A DNA stretch of 64,000 nt from Streptomyces alfalfae. Lineage in GTDB: Bacteria; Actinomycetota; Actinomycetes; Streptomycetales; Streptomycetaceae. Shown piece by piece: positions 51,427-60,962 of this stretch. Both the position numbers and the translations under genes were made by a program. Position 1 is the first letter of the stretch, and every line of letters starts with the position of its first letter. The notes beneath the pieces are model-generated. The model did no database searches. It was not told the origin of the DNA and saw nothing but the letters and a program-made list of their open reading frames with translations. The stretch spans positions 26,383 through 90,382 of the forward strand of contig NZ_QEXM01000055.1 of the NCBI RefSeq assembly GCF_004127445.1. Direction: 5' to 3'.

Positions 51427-51498
51427 GGAGGGGACGGTAGGCCGCGGACCCGTGCGCCGGTAACGGCCCGCGGTCCCGGGCGGGGCGGGGCCGGAGAC

Positions 51499-52041
51499 CT
51501 AGTCCGCGAGGCCGAGGGGCAGCTCGTACCAGGCCACGTCCCAGTAGCGCCCGAACTTCCTGCCCACCTCGCGGTAGGTCCCCACGTGCCGGAAGCCGAA
51601 GCGCTCGTGGAGGCGGACGGAGGCCGCGTTCGGCTGGGCGATGCCCGCGTACGCGCGGTGCACGTCCTCCTGCCGCAGCGCCTCGAAGAGCGTGCGGTAG
51701 AGCAGCGTGCCGATGCCGCGCCCCGCGGCGTCCGGTGCGCAGTAGACGCTGACTTCCACGGAGGTCGCATAAGCCGGCTTGACGCGGAAAGGGCTACTGG
51801 TGACGTACCCGAGGACGCGGCCCCCGCCGGAGCCCGCATGCCGCTCCTGGGCAACCAAGAGGCGGTGCGGGCCGTCTTCGGGGTGGGAGAGCAGCCAAGG
51901 GCGGCGCTCTTCCGGCGAGAAGGCGACCGTGTCGAATGTGATCGCCGTCTCACGTACGTAGTGGTTGTAGAGGTCCGTGAGGGCTTCGAGGTCCGCCTCG
52001 GCCCCCGCCCTGACCTGCACCTCTGTACGCCCTGTCAACAC
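51499..52041 (-). CDS. GNAT acetyltransferase, phosphinothricin/methionine-sulfoximine type
   Basis: 180 aa from GTG 52041, four nt after GGGAGG. Family pattern of Pat/MddA: DLEALTDLYNHYVRETAITF near the start, YVTSSPFRVKPAYATSVEVS, and the acetyl-CoA loop GRGIGTLLYRTLFEAL. Such enzymes acetylate phosphinothricin, methionine sulfone or sulfoximine. Substrate not proven. Divergent from hrdD. Confidence 0.88.
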   Translation of the reverse strand: MLTGRTEVQVRAGAEADLEALTDLYNHYVRETAITFDTVAFSPEERRPWLLSHPEDGPHRLLVAQERHAGSGGGRVLGYVTSSPFRVKPAYATSVEVSVYCAPDAAGRGIGTLLYRTLFEALRQEDVHRAYAGIAQPNAASVRLHERFGFRHVGTYREVGRKFGRYWDVAWYELPLGLAD

Positions 52042-52102
52042 GCTGCCTCCCGGAGTGGCGGCACAGGGTACTGCACCGCCGACCAAAAAGATGCGCGCCT
52101 TG

Positions 52103-52128
52103 GGAATTCTGTCCGGATTCCAGGCGTT
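52103..52128 (+). promoter_or_regulatory. SigR-type promoter of hrdD
   Basis: GGAAT at 52103-52107, exactly 18 bp, then GTT at 52126-52128: the consensus of the thiol-stress sigma factor SigR in Streptomyces, whose known targets include hrdD. It lies 94 bp upstream of the start codon. Confidence 0.85.
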
Positions 52129-52221
52129 GTTTCCTTCGGATGGTGGGCACTCGAGGGTGTGCCATCCACCACAGAGGCCCCAGTGGGGCCGACCAGGACC
52201 ACCACACGCAAGGGAGCACGC

Positions 52222-53223
52222 ATGGCAACCCGTGCCGTCGCCCGTCGCACGTCCGCCGCCTCCGGCGGGACCGACGCGGCACGCAGTGTTCGCGCCGTAG
52301 GCGGGGAGATCGCCGACCGCGACCTGGTCGGCATGTACCTCGACGAGATCGCGCGTACACCGCTGCTGGACGCCGCCAAGGAAGTGGAGCTGTCCCAGGT
52401 CATCGAAGCGGGCGTCTATGCCCGCAAGATCCTGGACGGAGAGGTCGAGGACAGCGGCGTCACCGCGGACCGCGAGGAGCTCGAAGCCCTCGTCGCCGAC
52501 GGTGAGCGCGCCAAGGACGTCTTCATCCGCTCGAACCTCCGCCTCGTCGTCGCCGTCGCCCGCCGCTATCCGCGCAGCGGCCTGCCGCTCCTGGACCTGA
52601 TCCAGGAGGGGAACGCGGGCCTGGTGCGAGCGGTCGAGAAGTTCGACTACGCCAAGGGCTTCAAGTTCTCCACGTACGCCACGTGGTGGATCCGCCAGGC
52701 CATCACCCGCTCGATAGCCGACCAGTCCCGCACCATCCGCCTCCCCGTCCACCTGGTGGAGGAGCTGGGCCGCATCCGCCGCGTGCAGCGCGAGTTCAAC
52801 CGCGAGCACGGCCGGGAGCCGGAGCCCGCGGAGATCGCCGCCGAGCTCTCCTCGACGCCCGAGCGCGTCGTCGACGTCCTGGACTGGGCGCGCGACCCCG
52901 TCTCGCTGAACATGGGAGTGGACGACGAAGGCGACACCCAGTTCGGCGACCTCCTTGAGGACACCTCCGCCGTCTCGCCCGAGCAGTCCGTCCTTTCGCT
53001 GCTGCGCAGCGAGGAGCTGGACGATCTGATCGGCCGCCTCGACCAGCGCACCGCCTCCATCATCAAGATGCGGTACGGCATCGACGACGGACGCGAGCGG
53101 ACGCTCACCGAGGTCGGCAAGGAGCACGGCCTCACGCGCGAGCGGATCCGGCAGATAGAGAAGCACGCCCTGCTGGAGCTGAAGAGGCTGGCGCGCGACA
53201 CGGGGTTCGACGCGGTGGCCTAG
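52222..53223 (+). CDS. hrdD: RNA polymerase principal-like sigma factor HrdD
   Basis: 333 aa from ATG 52222, AGGGAG upstream. Group 2 sigma-70 with regions 1.2 (DLVGMYLDEIARTPLLDAA), 2 (NLRLVVAVARRYPRSGLPLL, KFSTYATWWIRQAITRSIAD), 3 and 4 (ERTLTEVGKEHGLTRERIRQ). N-terminus MATRAVARR and length match HrdD. It contributes to secondary-metabolism and stress transcription. Confidence 0.95.
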   Translation: MATRAVARRTSAASGGTDAARSVRAVGGEIADRDLVGMYLDEIARTPLLDAAKEVELSQVIEAGVYARKILDGEVEDSGVTADREELEALVADGERAKDVFIRSNLRLVVAVARRYPRSGLPLLDLIQEGNAGLVRAVEKFDYAKGFKFSTYATWWIRQAITRSIADQSRTIRLPVHLVEELGRIRRVQREFNREHGREPEPAEIAAELSSTPERVVDVLDWARDPVSLNMGVDDEGDTQFGDLLEDTSAVSPEQSVLSLLRSEELDDLIGRLDQRTASIIKMRYGIDDGRERTLTEVGKEHGLTRERIRQIEKHALLELKRLARDTGFDAVA

Positions 53224-53368
53224 CCGGCCGGGCCCGGACGGTTCCCCGCGGCGCGCATCGCGTGCAGCGCTACCGGTGCGCATCGCTTCCGGACCGACCG
53301 GCTGCCGACCGACCGACTGGCTGCCGACCTACCGGCTGCCGATCGACTGGCCGCCCGCCGGCCGGCCG
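53224..53368. repeat. short-unit repeat after hrdD
   Basis: Six imperfect copies of a 12- to 15-nt unit, CGACCGGCTGC or CGACTGGCTGC, between hrdD and the convergent WYL gene. No gene. Confidence 0.5.
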
Positions 53369-54352
53369 TCACTCCGCGGCGCCCGCCGCCGCGGTCAGGC
53401 GGGAGCCCATGTCGCGCAGGCACGTGAGCAGGTCCGGGGGGCCGTGCGCCGTGAAGTCGCAGTCCGCCACCGCCAGGCGGACCGCCACCCACTCGACGGA
53501 GTCCGTCGCCGTGCCGCGCAGCCGGCAGCGGTGCTCACCCAGCGGCTCCACCGCGCCGAGCGACGACGGCATCCTGGCCGCCACGAACTCCGCGGGCGCC
53601 TCGAACGTCACGTCGATGTCGTACGACGCGATCCCCCGGTAGACCGACTGCCGCAGGAACTCCGCGGCGCCCCCCTTCGGCAGCTCCCGCGGCGTGAACC
53701 GCGCCCCGGTGGCGAACGGCTCTGCCACGCGGTCCACCCGGAAGGTCCGCCAGTCCTCGCGGTCCAGGTCGTACGCCACGAGGTACCACCGCCGCCCCGT
53801 CGACACCAGGCGGTACGGCTCGGTCAGGCGGCGCGACCGCGTGCCGTCGCCCGCGCGGTAGGAGAACCGCAGCCGCTCCTGGCCCGCCGCGGCCGACGCC
53901 ATCACCGTCAGCGTCTCCGGAGCGATGGTCGCCCCGTCCCCGCTGACCAGCGGCATCGTCGCGATCTGCAACGCCGTCACCCGGTGCCGCAGCCGGGCGG
54001 GCAGGACCTGTTCCAGCTTGGTGAGCGCCCTGACCGACGCCTCCTCCACGCCCTCCACGGCGTGCCCCGCCCCGGCCCGCAGGCCGACCGCGATGGCCAC
54101 CGCCTCCTCGTCGTCCAGGACGAGCGGCGGCATGGCCTTGCCCGCGACGAGGCGGTAGCCGCCGAGGGCGCCCTGCGTGGCCTGCACCGGATAGCCCAGC
54201 TCCCGCAGCCGGTCCACGTCGCGCCGCACGGTCCGACGGCTCACCCCGAGCCGGTCGGCCAGCTCGCCGCCCGGCCACTCGCGGGGCGTCTGGAGGAGCG
54301 AGAGCAGTTGCAGCAGCCGGACGGGCGTCTGGGCCCCGGTCGCCCCGGTCAC
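53369..54352 (-). CDS. WYL-domain transcriptional regulator (YafY-like)
   Basis: 327 aa from GTG 54352. N-terminal winged HTH (LADRLGVSRRTVRRDVDRLR), then a WYL domain with RLTEPYRLVSTGRRWYLVAY, and a C-terminal WCX-like extension. WYL regulators bind nucleic acids or nucleotides as effectors. Divergent from a DHA2 transporter with an inverted repeat in between, which is the probable target. Confidence 0.88.
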   Translation of the reverse strand: MTGATGAQTPVRLLQLLSLLQTPREWPGGELADRLGVSRRTVRRDVDRLRELGYPVQATQGALGGYRLVAGKAMPPLVLDDEEAVAIAVGLRAGAGHAVEGVEEASVRALTKLEQVLPARLRHRVTALQIATMPLVSGDGATIAPETLTVMASAAAGQERLRFSYRAGDGTRSRRLTEPYRLVSTGRRWYLVAYDLDREDWRTFRVDRVAEPFATGARFTPRELPKGGAAEFLRQSVYRGIASYDIDVTFEAPAEFVAARMPSSLGAVEPLGEHRCRLRGTATDSVEWVAVRLAVADCDFTAHGPPDLLTCLRDMGSRLTAAAGAAE

Positions 54353-54509
54353 GGCCGCGCCCCCCGTATCCCCGGCAGCGCGCCCCGCGCGCCGGCCGTC
54401 CCCGGCTCCGGGGCCGTGCCCACCCTTGCCCCCGGCTCTGTCCTCGGGTCCTGTTCCGCGGCCGTCTCCGGCTCCTTCTTCGTGTCCACGGACACAGGAT
54501 GCCGGGGAT

Positions 54510-54541
54510 CTAGGAACTCTTATGACCTATATGGCTCCTAG
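54510..54541. promoter_or_regulatory. inverted repeat at the WYL/MFS divergent promoter
   Basis: CTAGGA and TCCTAG 20 bp apart, inside an AT-rich patch just before the transporter start. A plausible operator for the WYL regulator. Confidence 0.5.
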
Positions 54542-54550
54542 CCTCCCGGC

Positions 54551-56155
54551 ATGAGTTCTCCCGGCATCAGTTCTTCCAGCAGCACCCTTCCCGAAACGCC
54601 GCCCGCGACGGACCGGCGGCGGTGGTTCGCCCTGGCCATCGTGATGACCGCCGCCTTCATGGACCTGGTCGACGTCACGATCGTCAACATCGCGATCCCG
54701 TCGATCCAGCGGGACGCCGGCGCCTCGTTCAGCCAGATCCAGTGGATCACCGCGGGCTACAGCCTCGCGTTCGCCGCCGGGCTCATCACAGGCGGGCGGC
54801 TCGGTGACATCCACGGACGCAAGCGGCTCTTCCTGATCGGCATCACCGGCTTCACCGTCGCCTCGGCGCTCTGCGGCTTCGCGGTCAACCCGGAGATGCT
54901 CGTCGCCTCGCGCATCCTCCAGGGCGCCATGGCCGCGCTGATGGTGCCGCAGGTGCTCTCCATCGTCCACGCGACCTTCCCCGCCCACGAGCGCGGCAAG
55001 GTCTTCGGGCTCTTCGGCATGGTCGTCGGCCTCGGCGCGGTCTCCGGGCCGCTGCTCGGCGCGCTGCTCACCGAGTGGAACATCCTCGGCCTCGAATGGC
55101 GGCCGATCTTCCTGATCAATCTGCCCGTCGGCGTCGCGGGGCTGATCCTGGGCCGGAAGTACATCACCGAGTCCAAGGCGCCGAGGACCCTCAAGCTGGA
55201 CCTCGTCGGCGTCGTCATGGTCACCCTCGCCCTGCTGATGCTGCTCTACCCGCTCACCCGCGGCCGCGAGCTGGGCTGGCCGCTCTGGGGCCACGTCACC
55301 ATGGCGGGCTCGCTCGTCGTCTTCGGCGCGCTCATCGCGTACGAGAGGTGGAAGACGGCGCGGGACGGCTCGCCGCTGGTGGAGCTGTCGCTGTTCAAGG
55401 TGAAGAGCTTCGCGGCGGGCATCGCGGTGCAGACCGTGTTCGGCGTCGCGCTCGGTGTCTTCTTCCTGGTCTGGACGCTCTACCTCCAGATCGGCCTCGG
55501 CTGGAGCGAGCTGCGGGCCGGTCTGACCGGGGTGCCGTTCTCCATCGCCGTCTCGGTGGCGGCCGGGGTCTCCGTGCAGAAGCTCGTGCCGCGGTTCGGC
55601 CGCAAGGTGCTCCAGGCCGGCGCGCTGACGATGGCCGCGGGCCTGCTCCTCTACATCTGGGAGGCCGACCGGTACGGCCAGGGCATCGCGGCCTGGCAGA
55701 TGGCGCTGCCGCTGACCGTGATGGGCGTCGGCATGGGCCTGATCGTGGCCCCGCTGACGGACGCCATCCTCTCCGAGGTGCCGCAGGAGCACGCGGGCTC
55801 GGCCTCCGGCCTGCTCAGCACCGTGCAGCAGATGGGCACCGCGCTCGGCCTCGGCCTGGTGTCGGTGGTCTTCTTCGGGGTGATCGACGAGAGCGTCGTG
55901 CCCGAGCGGCTGCCCATGGAGTTCGTGGACGGGTTCCAGAACGCGCTGGGCTGGGTGGCGGCGGTCCTCGCGGTCGTCTTCCTCCTGATGTTCGCCCTCC
56001 CGGCGAAGCCCGAGCAGCACGTGGAGGGCGACGCCGACCCGGCCGGCCCGGAGGCGTCGGGAGGCCTGGAGGAGTCGGGCGGCCTGGTGGAGCCGCGTGG
56101 GCCGGTGGAGCCGCGTGAGCCGGTGGAGAAGGAGCCTGCGGCGGCCGGGCGCTGA
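54551..56155 (+). CDS. DHA2 family MFS efflux transporter
   Basis: 534 aa from ATG 54551. Fourteen-TM drug transporter: MDLVDVTIVNIAIPSIQRD in TM1 and TGGRLGDIHGRKRLFLIG in loop 2-3. The last 55 residues are a Glu/Pro/Gly repeat (EPRGPVEPREPVE) from a short DNA repeat at about 56060-56130. Likely controlled by the divergent WYL gene; substrate unknown. Confidence 0.9.
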   Translation: MSSPGISSSSSTLPETPPATDRRRWFALAIVMTAAFMDLVDVTIVNIAIPSIQRDAGASFSQIQWITAGYSLAFAAGLITGGRLGDIHGRKRLFLIGITGFTVASALCGFAVNPEMLVASRILQGAMAALMVPQVLSIVHATFPAHERGKVFGLFGMVVGLGAVSGPLLGALLTEWNILGLEWRPIFLINLPVGVAGLILGRKYITESKAPRTLKLDLVGVVMVTLALLMLLYPLTRGRELGWPLWGHVTMAGSLVVFGALIAYERWKTARDGSPLVELSLFKVKSFAAGIAVQTVFGVALGVFFLVWTLYLQIGLGWSELRAGLTGVPFSIAVSVAAGVSVQKLVPRFGRKVLQAGALTMAAGLLLYIWEADRYGQGIAAWQMALPLTVMGVGMGLIVAPLTDAILSEVPQEHAGSASGLLSTVQQMGTALGLGLVSVVFFGVIDESVVPERLPMEFVDGFQNALGWVAAVLAVVFLLMFALPAKPEQHVEGDADPAGPEASGGLEESGGLVEPRGPVEPREPVEKEPAAAGR

Positions 56156-56457
56156 CGGGGGCGACGGCCGGGCACTGACGGGGGCCGCGACAGCCGGTTC
56201 TCGATGGCCGATGCCTGACGGGCGGTTCTGGACGGGCGGCCCGCGGCGGCCGGTACCCGGCGAGGGCGCACGTCACCCTGTGAAGGGGCCGTGCGGAGAG
56301 GGCAGGGGCGTCGCGCCCGCCCCTCCGTACTGCCCTTCGGTATGGCCTGATGTCCGTTCGTGCCCGTTCCCTGCCCGAAGGTGTTTACTTTGGCGCAATG
56401 CCGCCGTAGTCTGCCGGTGAAACCACAGACTCGGGCATGCGGCGGAGGCAAACGGAC
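56156..56457. other. leader and promoter region of the fru operon
   Basis: No gene. A possible promoter is listed separately; the rest is GC-rich with a GGGGCG/CGCCCC-type hairpin near 56300-56325 that may end the upstream MFS transcript. Confidence 0.5.
56384..56412 (+). promoter_or_regulatory. possible fru operon promoter
   Basis: TTTACT, 17 bp, TAGTCT: a weak fit to the housekeeping sigma consensus, 46 bp upstream of the regulator start. The spacer contains TTGGCGCAA, which might be bound by the DeoR-type repressor. Confidence 0.35.
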
Positions 56458-57219
56458 ATGTACGCACCGGAGCGGCGGCAGGAGATCCTGCGGCTCGCGC
56501 GGGACGGCGGGCGGGTCGACGTGCTGTCGCTCGCCGAGGAGTTTGAGGTCACCGCGGAGACCATCCGCCGCGACCTGAAGGCCCTCGACCGCGCGGGCCT
56601 CGTGCGCCGCGTGCACGGCGGCGCCATCCCCGCGGGCCGCCTCGACTTCGAGCCGGACCTCGCCGAGCGCGAGGGCACCGCCGCCGACCAGAAGGACCGC
56701 ATCGCCCGCGCCGCCCTCGCGGAACTCCCCGCCGAGGGCAGCGTCATCCTGGACGCCGGATCGACCGTCGCCCGGCTCGCGGCGGCGCTCCCCCTGGAGT
56801 CGACGCTCACCGTCGTCACCCATGGCCTGCCCACCGCCGCCCGCCTCGCCGACCACCCCGGCATCCAGCTCCACCTCATCGGCGGCCGCGTCCGGCAGCG
56901 CACGCGCGCCGCCGTCGACGCCTGGGCCCTGCGCGCCTACGGCGAGATCCGCGCCGACGTCGTCTTCCTCGCCGCCAACGGCTTCTCCGCCGAGGCCGGC
57001 CTCACCACGCCCGACCTCGCCGAGGCCGCCGTGAAGCGCGCGACCGTCGCCGCCGCCCGCCGGGTCGTCCTGCTCGCCGACTCCGCCAAACACGGCCAGC
57101 AGCACTTCGCCCGCTTCGGCGACCTCACCGACGTGGACCTGCTGATCACCGACACCGGTCTCGACCCCGCCGACGCCGCCGCCATCGAACGCGACGGCAC
57201 GGAGGTCGTACGCGTATGA
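56458..57219 (+). CDS. fruR: DeoR family repressor of the fructose operon
   Basis: 253 aa from ATG 56458, nine nt after GGAGG; ATG 56437 is also in frame. DeoR HTH (ILRLARDGGRVDVLSLAEEF, TAETIRRDLKALDRAGLVRR) and a DeoRC sugar-phosphate domain (GSVILDAGSTVARLAAALP, RADVVFLAANGFSAEAGL). First gene of fruR-fruK-fruA; expected to release DNA when fructose 1-phosphate rises. Confidence 0.9.
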   Translation: MYAPERRQEILRLARDGGRVDVLSLAEEFEVTAETIRRDLKALDRAGLVRRVHGGAIPAGRLDFEPDLAEREGTAADQKDRIARAALAELPAEGSVILDAGSTVARLAAALPLESTLTVVTHGLPTAARLADHPGIQLHLIGGRVRQRTRAAVDAWALRAYGEIRADVVFLAANGFSAEAGLTTPDLAEAAVKRATVAAARRVVLLADSAKHGQQHFARFGDLTDVDLLITDTGLDPADAAAIERDGTEVVRV

Positions 57220-57295
57220 GGACGCGCACAGCCACCCCCGGCGGCCCGGCGGCCGTCGCCGCCGCCCGCACGATCACGAAGGCCCCGGTACGCGC

Positions 57296-58243
57296 ATGAT
57301 CCTCACCGTCACCCCCAACCCCTCCCTCGACCGCACCTACGAGGTCCCCGCACTCGACCGCGGCGAGGTCGTGCGCGCCACCGGCGACCGGATGGACCCC
57401 GGCGGCAAGGGCGTCAACGTCTCGCGTGCCGTCGCCGCGGCGGGCGTGCGGACCGTCGCCGTGCTCCCGCTCGGCGGCGCCCCGGGCGCGCTGGTCGCGC
57501 AGCTCCTCGACGAGCAGGGCATCGAGGCGGCCCCGGTGCCGGTGGCGGGACAGACCCGCTCCAACATCGCGGTCGCGGAGCCCGACGGCACACTGACGAA
57601 GATCAACGCCCCGGGCCCCGAACTCTCGCGCGAGGAGCGGGAGGCGTTGCTCGCCACCGTCGGCGCGCGTTCCGCGGGGGCCGACTGGATCGCCTGCTGC
57701 GGCAGCCTGCCGCGCGGCCTCGCCCCCTCCTGGTACGCCGACCTGGTGGCCCGCGCCCACGCCGCGGGCCACCGCATCGCCCTGGACACCTCGGGCCCCG
57801 CCCTGCTCGCCGCCCTCGCCGAACGCCCCGACGTGGTCAAACCCAACGCCGAGGAGCTCTCCGAAGCCGTCGGCCGCCCCCTCACCACCGTCGGCGACGC
57901 GGTCAAGGCGGCGGAAGAGCTGCGGGGGATGGGCGCGCGCGCCGTGCTCGCCAGCCTCGGCGCGGACGGCCAGCTCCTGGTCGAGGACTCCGGCACGTAC
58001 TTCGCGAGCGCCCGCGTCGACACCGTACGCAGCAACGTCGGCGCCGGCGACTCCTCCCTGGCCGGCTTCCTCATCGCCGGCGGCACGGGGGAGCGTGCGC
58101 TCGCCTCGGCCGTGGCGCACGGAGCGGCGGCGGTCCAGCTGCCGGGCAGTGTCATGCCCTCGCCCGCCGACCTCGCGCCGGAGGCGGTCACCGTGACGGC
58201 CGACGTCCCGCTGGACCGCGTACTGACGGAACCCGCCCCGTGA
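57296..58243 (+). CDS. fruK: 1-phosphofructokinase
   Basis: 315 aa from ATG 57296. PfkB family: ILTVTPNPSLDRTYEVP start, GGKGVNVSRAVAAAG, and the catalytic base Asp in NVGAGDSSLAGFLIAGG. Phosphorylates fructose 1-phosphate to the 1,6-bisphosphate. Operon with fruR (77 bp gap) and fruA (92 bp gap). Confidence 0.95.
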   Translation: MILTVTPNPSLDRTYEVPALDRGEVVRATGDRMDPGGKGVNVSRAVAAAGVRTVAVLPLGGAPGALVAQLLDEQGIEAAPVPVAGQTRSNIAVAEPDGTLTKINAPGPELSREEREALLATVGARSAGADWIACCGSLPRGLAPSWYADLVARAHAAGHRIALDTSGPALLAALAERPDVVKPNAEELSEAVGRPLTTVGDAVKAAEELRGMGARAVLASLGADGQLLVEDSGTYFASARVDTVRSNVGAGDSSLAGFLIAGGTGERALASAVAHGAAAVQLPGSVMPSPADLAPEAVTVTADVPLDRVLTEPAP

Positions 58244-58334
58244 ACCCTCCTGCCCCCGTCCCCTCAGCCCCCGTCCCCCTCCCCTCTGTGGCCCTCGCCC
58301 CCCACCGGGCGACACGCGCGCGAAGGAGCCCGCG

Positions 58335-60410
58335 ATGACCGACATGATCACCGCGGATCTGGTCGATCTCGAACTCGACCTGTCCGCCGAAACCAAGGAA
58401 GCCGCCGCGCGTTCCCTCGCCGAGCGCATGGCGGCCCTCGGGCGCGTGACCGATCTGGAGGGGTTCCTCGCCGACGTGGCGGCCCGTGAGGCGCAGATGC
58501 CGACCGGCCTCGACGGCGGCATCGGCATCCCGCACTGCCGCAGCGCGCACGTCACCGAGCCCACGCTGGCCTTCGGCCGCTCGGCACGCGGCATCGACTT
58601 CGGCGCGCCGGACGGCCCCGCCGACCTGATCTTCCTGATCGCCGCCCCCGCCGGAGCGGACGACGCCCACCTGACGATCCTCTCCTCCCTGGCCAGGCAG
58701 CTGATGGACACGGAGTTCACGGACGCGCTGCGAGGCGCGGAGGACGCGGAGGCGGCCGCGGCCCTGATCCGGGGGGACGCGGCGCCGGGCCGGGCAGACG
58801 CCGCAGCGGACCCGCAGCCGGAGGGCGCCGTACCTCCGGCGGAGGGCGCCGTACCTCCGGCGGCAGTGAGTGAAACCGCGGCGGAGGGGAGTGAACCCGC
58901 GGCGGAGCCGTTCCGGATCGTGGCAGTCACCTCCTGCCCCACGGGCATCGCCCACACCTACATGGCAGCGGAGGCCCTGGAGGCCGCGGCCCGCGAGGCG
59001 GGTGTGGAACTGACGGTGGAGACGCAGGGTTCGGCGGGGTTCACCCGCCTGGACCCCGCGGTGATCGCCGCCGCCGACGGCGTGATCTTCGCCCATGACG
59101 TCCCGGTGAGGGACAAGCCACGCTTCGCCGGGAAGCCCACCGTCGACGTGGCCGTGAAGGCCGGCGTCAACCGCCCGGCGGAGCTCATCGCGGAGGTCCG
59201 CGAGAAGGCGGCCCGCGGCGAGACCACCTCCGACGCGCCGACGGCCCCGGTGGACGAGGCCGGTGACAGCGAGGACGGTTACGGCACCAAGCTCCGCAAG
59301 TGGCTGATGTCCGGCGTCAGTTACATGGTGCCCTTCGTCGCCGCGGGCGGCCTCCTCATCGCCCTCGGCTTCGCCATCGGCGGCTGGAAGATCGACAAGG
59401 CGCCGTCCGTCGCCGAACACTTCATCTGGACCGACCACACGAGCTGGGCCGCGCTGCTGTTCCAGATCGGCGGCCTCGCCTTCGCCTTCCTGGTGCCGGT
59501 CCTCGCCGGCTACATCGCGTACGGGATGGCCGACAGGCCCGGCCTCGTGCCCGGCTTCGTCGGCGGCTCGGTCGCCGTCACGATCAACGCGGGCTTCCTC
59601 GGCGGCCTGGCCGCCGGTCTCATCGCGGGCGCCGTCGTCATGGGCATCCAGCGGATCCGCATCCCCGCCGTGCTGCGCGGCATCATGCCGGTCGTGGTGA
59701 TCCCGCTGATCTCCTCGGCGGTGGTCGGCTTCCTGATGTTCCTCGTCGTCGGCAAGCCCATCGCGTCGCTGCAGAGCGCGCTGACCGACTGGCTGGAAGG
59801 CCTCTCGGGGGCCAACGCGGTCATCCTCGGCGTCATCATCGGCCTGATGATGTGCTTCGACCTCGGCGGCCCGCTGAACAAGGTCGCTTACGCCTTCGCC
59901 GTCGGCGGCCTCGCCCACCCCACCGACGGCAGCCTGAAGGTCATGGCCGCCGCGATGGCCGCGGGCATGGTCCCGCCGCTCGCCATGGCGCTCGCCACGA
60001 CCGTGCGCGGCAAGCTCTTCACCAAGGCCGAACGGGAGAACGGCAAGGCCGCCTGGTTCCTCGGCGCCTCCTTCATCACCGAGGGCGCGATCCCCTTCGC
60101 GGCGGCCGACCCGCTGCGGGTGATCCCCGCGTCGATGGCGGGCGGCGCGGTCACCGGCGCCCTGTCCATGGCCTTCGGCTGCACCCTGCGCGCTCCGCAC
60201 GGCGGTGTCTTCGTGGTCCCGCTGATCGGCCGGCCGCTGCTGTACCTCGTGGCGATCGCCGCCGGTGTCTGCGTCACGACGGCCGTGGTCGTGCTGCTCA
60301 AGGGCGCGCGGAAGACGACGCCCGCGGCAGCCGACGGCGCGACGGCCGACGACGCGACGGACACGGCGAAGGACGACGCCGGACAGGTTCCGGCAGGCGC
60401 CGCGCTCTGA
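58335..60410 (+). CDS. fruA: fructose-specific PTS EIIABC
   Basis: 691 aa fusion. IIA domain with phospho-His H67 in GIGIPHCRSAH; IIB with phospho-Cys C201 in VTSCPTGIAHTYMAAEAL; IIC membrane domain from about residue 320 (WLMSGVSYMVPFVAAGGLL). A Pro/Ala/Glu linker contains two in-frame copies of an EGAVPPA repeat between IIA and IIB. Takes up fructose as fructose 1-phosphate. Confidence 0.96.
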   Translation: MTDMITADLVDLELDLSAETKEAAARSLAERMAALGRVTDLEGFLADVAAREAQMPTGLDGGIGIPHCRSAHVTEPTLAFGRSARGIDFGAPDGPADLIFLIAAPAGADDAHLTILSSLARQLMDTEFTDALRGAEDAEAAAALIRGDAAPGRADAAADPQPEGAVPPAEGAVPPAAVSETAAEGSEPAAEPFRIVAVTSCPTGIAHTYMAAEALEAAAREAGVELTVETQGSAGFTRLDPAVIAAADGVIFAHDVPVRDKPRFAGKPTVDVAVKAGVNRPAELIAEVREKAARGETTSDAPTAPVDEAGDSEDGYGTKLRKWLMSGVSYMVPFVAAGGLLIALGFAIGGWKIDKAPSVAEHFIWTDHTSWAALLFQIGGLAFAFLVPVLAGYIAYGMADRPGLVPGFVGGSVAVTINAGFLGGLAAGLIAGAVVMGIQRIRIPAVLRGIMPVVVIPLISSAVVGFLMFLVVGKPIASLQSALTDWLEGLSGANAVILGVIIGLMMCFDLGGPLNKVAYAFAVGGLAHPTDGSLKVMAAAMAAGMVPPLAMALATTVRGKLFTKAERENGKAAWFLGASFITEGAIPFAAADPLRVIPASMAGGAVTGALSMAFGCTLRAPHGGVFVVPLIGRPLLYLVAIAAGVCVTTAVVVLLKGARKTTPAAADGATADDATDTAKDDAGQVPAGAAL

Positions 60411-60480
60411 CGGGACCCGGCGCACGGGGTGGAGCCCCGATGAGGGAGGTCAGCCGGTGGGAGCGTTCAGCCGGTGAGGG

Positions 60481-60518
60481 AGTTCAACCCGGGTGGGGGA
60501 GTTCAACCCGGGTGGGGG
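60481..60518. repeat. two tandem 19-bp repeats after fruA
   Basis: AGTTCAACCCGGGTGGGGG twice in a row, then a third partial AGTTG. Lies between fruA and a small membrane-protein gene. Confidence 0.7.
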
Positions 60519-60602
60519 AGTTGTGCGACATGCGTCACTTCAAGAGCTACGTCCCATAATCCCCCTGTCGTAAGACCTGGCCCCTGTTGTCTACTGGGCG
60601 GC

Positions 60603-60857
60603 ATGTTCCAGGATGTCTCGAACGTACAGCGCATCGGCGTCGCCCTGTTCGCCGCGGCGACCGCGGTCTGGACCGCCGGCCTGGTGCGGGTGATGCGCAG
60701 GGACCGCCTCCGTGCGGAGGTGCGACGCCGGGCGGACCGCCTCCGCGCCCTGCCGGCCCAGCAGGGCCCGCCGCACGCGGAGGCGGTCCAGCTCACCGCC
60801 GACGAGCGCGCCGCCTTCGCCGGCCTCATCCGGCAGTTCGGCGGCAGGCGTATGTAG
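60603..60857 (+). CDS. small membrane protein of unknown function
   Basis: 84 aa from ATG 60603. One N-terminal hydrophobic segment (RIGVALFAAATAVWTAGLVR), then a basic Arg-rich helix and a C-terminal helix (LTADERAAFAGLIRQFGGRR). No clear ribosome binding site. Function unknown. Confidence 0.6.
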   Translation: MFQDVSNVQRIGVALFAAATAVWTAGLVRVMRRDRLRAEVRRRADRLRALPAQQGPPHAEAVQLTADERAAFAGLIRQFGGRRM

Positions 60858-60962
60858 GGGTTCGCAGACGTACGCAGGGGTACGTGCGGGCGTCCGGGCG
60901 GTGGGTCGGGACTCAAGGGCCCAGCAGCAGGGCCGAGGGGCGAGGGCCGAGGGGTGTGCGGG

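Noticed and set aside
49471..53223. 1250-codon plus-strand frame
   Set aside because: Only its end, from ATG 52222, is hrdD. The earlier part overlaps the dioxygenase, questin-oxidase and GNAT genes and is a shadow.
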